This document shows, piece by piece, positions 5,744 to 5,793 of a stretch of DNA of 5,793 nucleotides. Each line of letters begins with the position of its first letter. Positions within the stretch are counted from its first letter, which is position 1. The notes below the pieces were generated by a model. It had not been told where the DNA came from, did not search any database, and was given only the letters and a program-made list of their open reading frames with translations. A program made the translations under genes and the position numbers. This DNA comes from an uncultured Clostridia bacterium (GTDB taxonomy: Bacteria; Bacillota; Clostridia; Oscillospirales; Ruminococcaceae): positions 1-5,793 of the forward strand of contig CANEHP010000144.1 of assembly GCA_947427325.1 (NCBI GenBank), in the 5' to 3' direction.

Positions 5744-5793
5744 GAGCGTGTTCACATAAAATCAGTATGCAGATTTTCGTGCATAATTTTGTT
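5744..5793. mobile_element. Diverged copy 3 of the MITE-like repeat (cut by window end)
   Basis: The sequence from GAGCGTGTTCACATA onward aligns without gaps to the left arm of the complete element for 40 bases, with 29 identities, including the shared block GCAGATTTTCG at the same distance from the end. A one-base shift then leads to a shared AATTTTGT. The flanking bases 5741-5743 are TTA, consistent with a TWA target. It lies 35 bases upstream of the radical SAM start codon, so any promoter for that gene would lie in or beyond the repeat. Only one end is visible. Confidence 0.72.

Overview
The window is a stretch of a histidine biosynthesis operon. Every gene I support is on the minus strand, so transcription runs from high to low coordinates. 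Codon use, strong AGGAG-type ribosome binding sites, moderately low GC and the protein sequences suggest a Bacillota genome, probably an anaerobic Clostridia/Oscillospirales-type bacterium. That placement is inference; nothing here fixes the species.

In transcription order: a truncated repeat at the right edge (5744-5793); a radical SAM protein of unknown role (5708-4686); hisB (4642-4058); a Nudix hydrolase gene split by a 160-bp mobile repeat (4055-3482); hisH (3485-2883); a TARG1-like macrodomain protein (2886-2446); a 107-bp gap with candidate extended -10 promoters; hisA (2338-1616); hisF (1616-858); a stand-alone TfoX C-terminal-domain protein (818-552); a second Nudix-like protein (555-67); and a truncated repeat at the left edge (47-1). 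Most junctions overlap by 1-4 bases or are separated by 2 bases, which is typical of translational coupling. The gaps are rSAM/hisB (43 bp), macrodomain/hisA (107 bp) and hisF/TfoX_C (39 bp).

hisB, hisH, hisA and hisF cover the central steps. HisA isomerises ProFAR to PRFAR. HisH and HisF together form IGP synthase, which makes IGP and AICAR. HisB dehydrates IGP. The genes for the other steps (hisG, hisI, hisE, hisC, hisD, and the histidinol-phosphate phosphatase) are not in the window. The interleaved accessory genes (macrodomain hydrolase, two Nudix proteins, TfoX_C) are not known histidine enzymes. The macrodomain and Nudix families handle ADP-ribose-type and nucleoside-diphosphate compounds.

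The most distinctive feature is a small non-autonomous mobile repeat. One complete 160-bp copy with 55-bp imperfect inverted arms and a TAA target duplication sits inside the first Nudix gene. Removing it with one TAA restores an unbroken 136-aa Nudix protein. The left window edge holds the end of a second copy identical over all 47 visible bases, and the right edge holds the end of a diverged third copy. The low divergence of two copies points to recent mobility.
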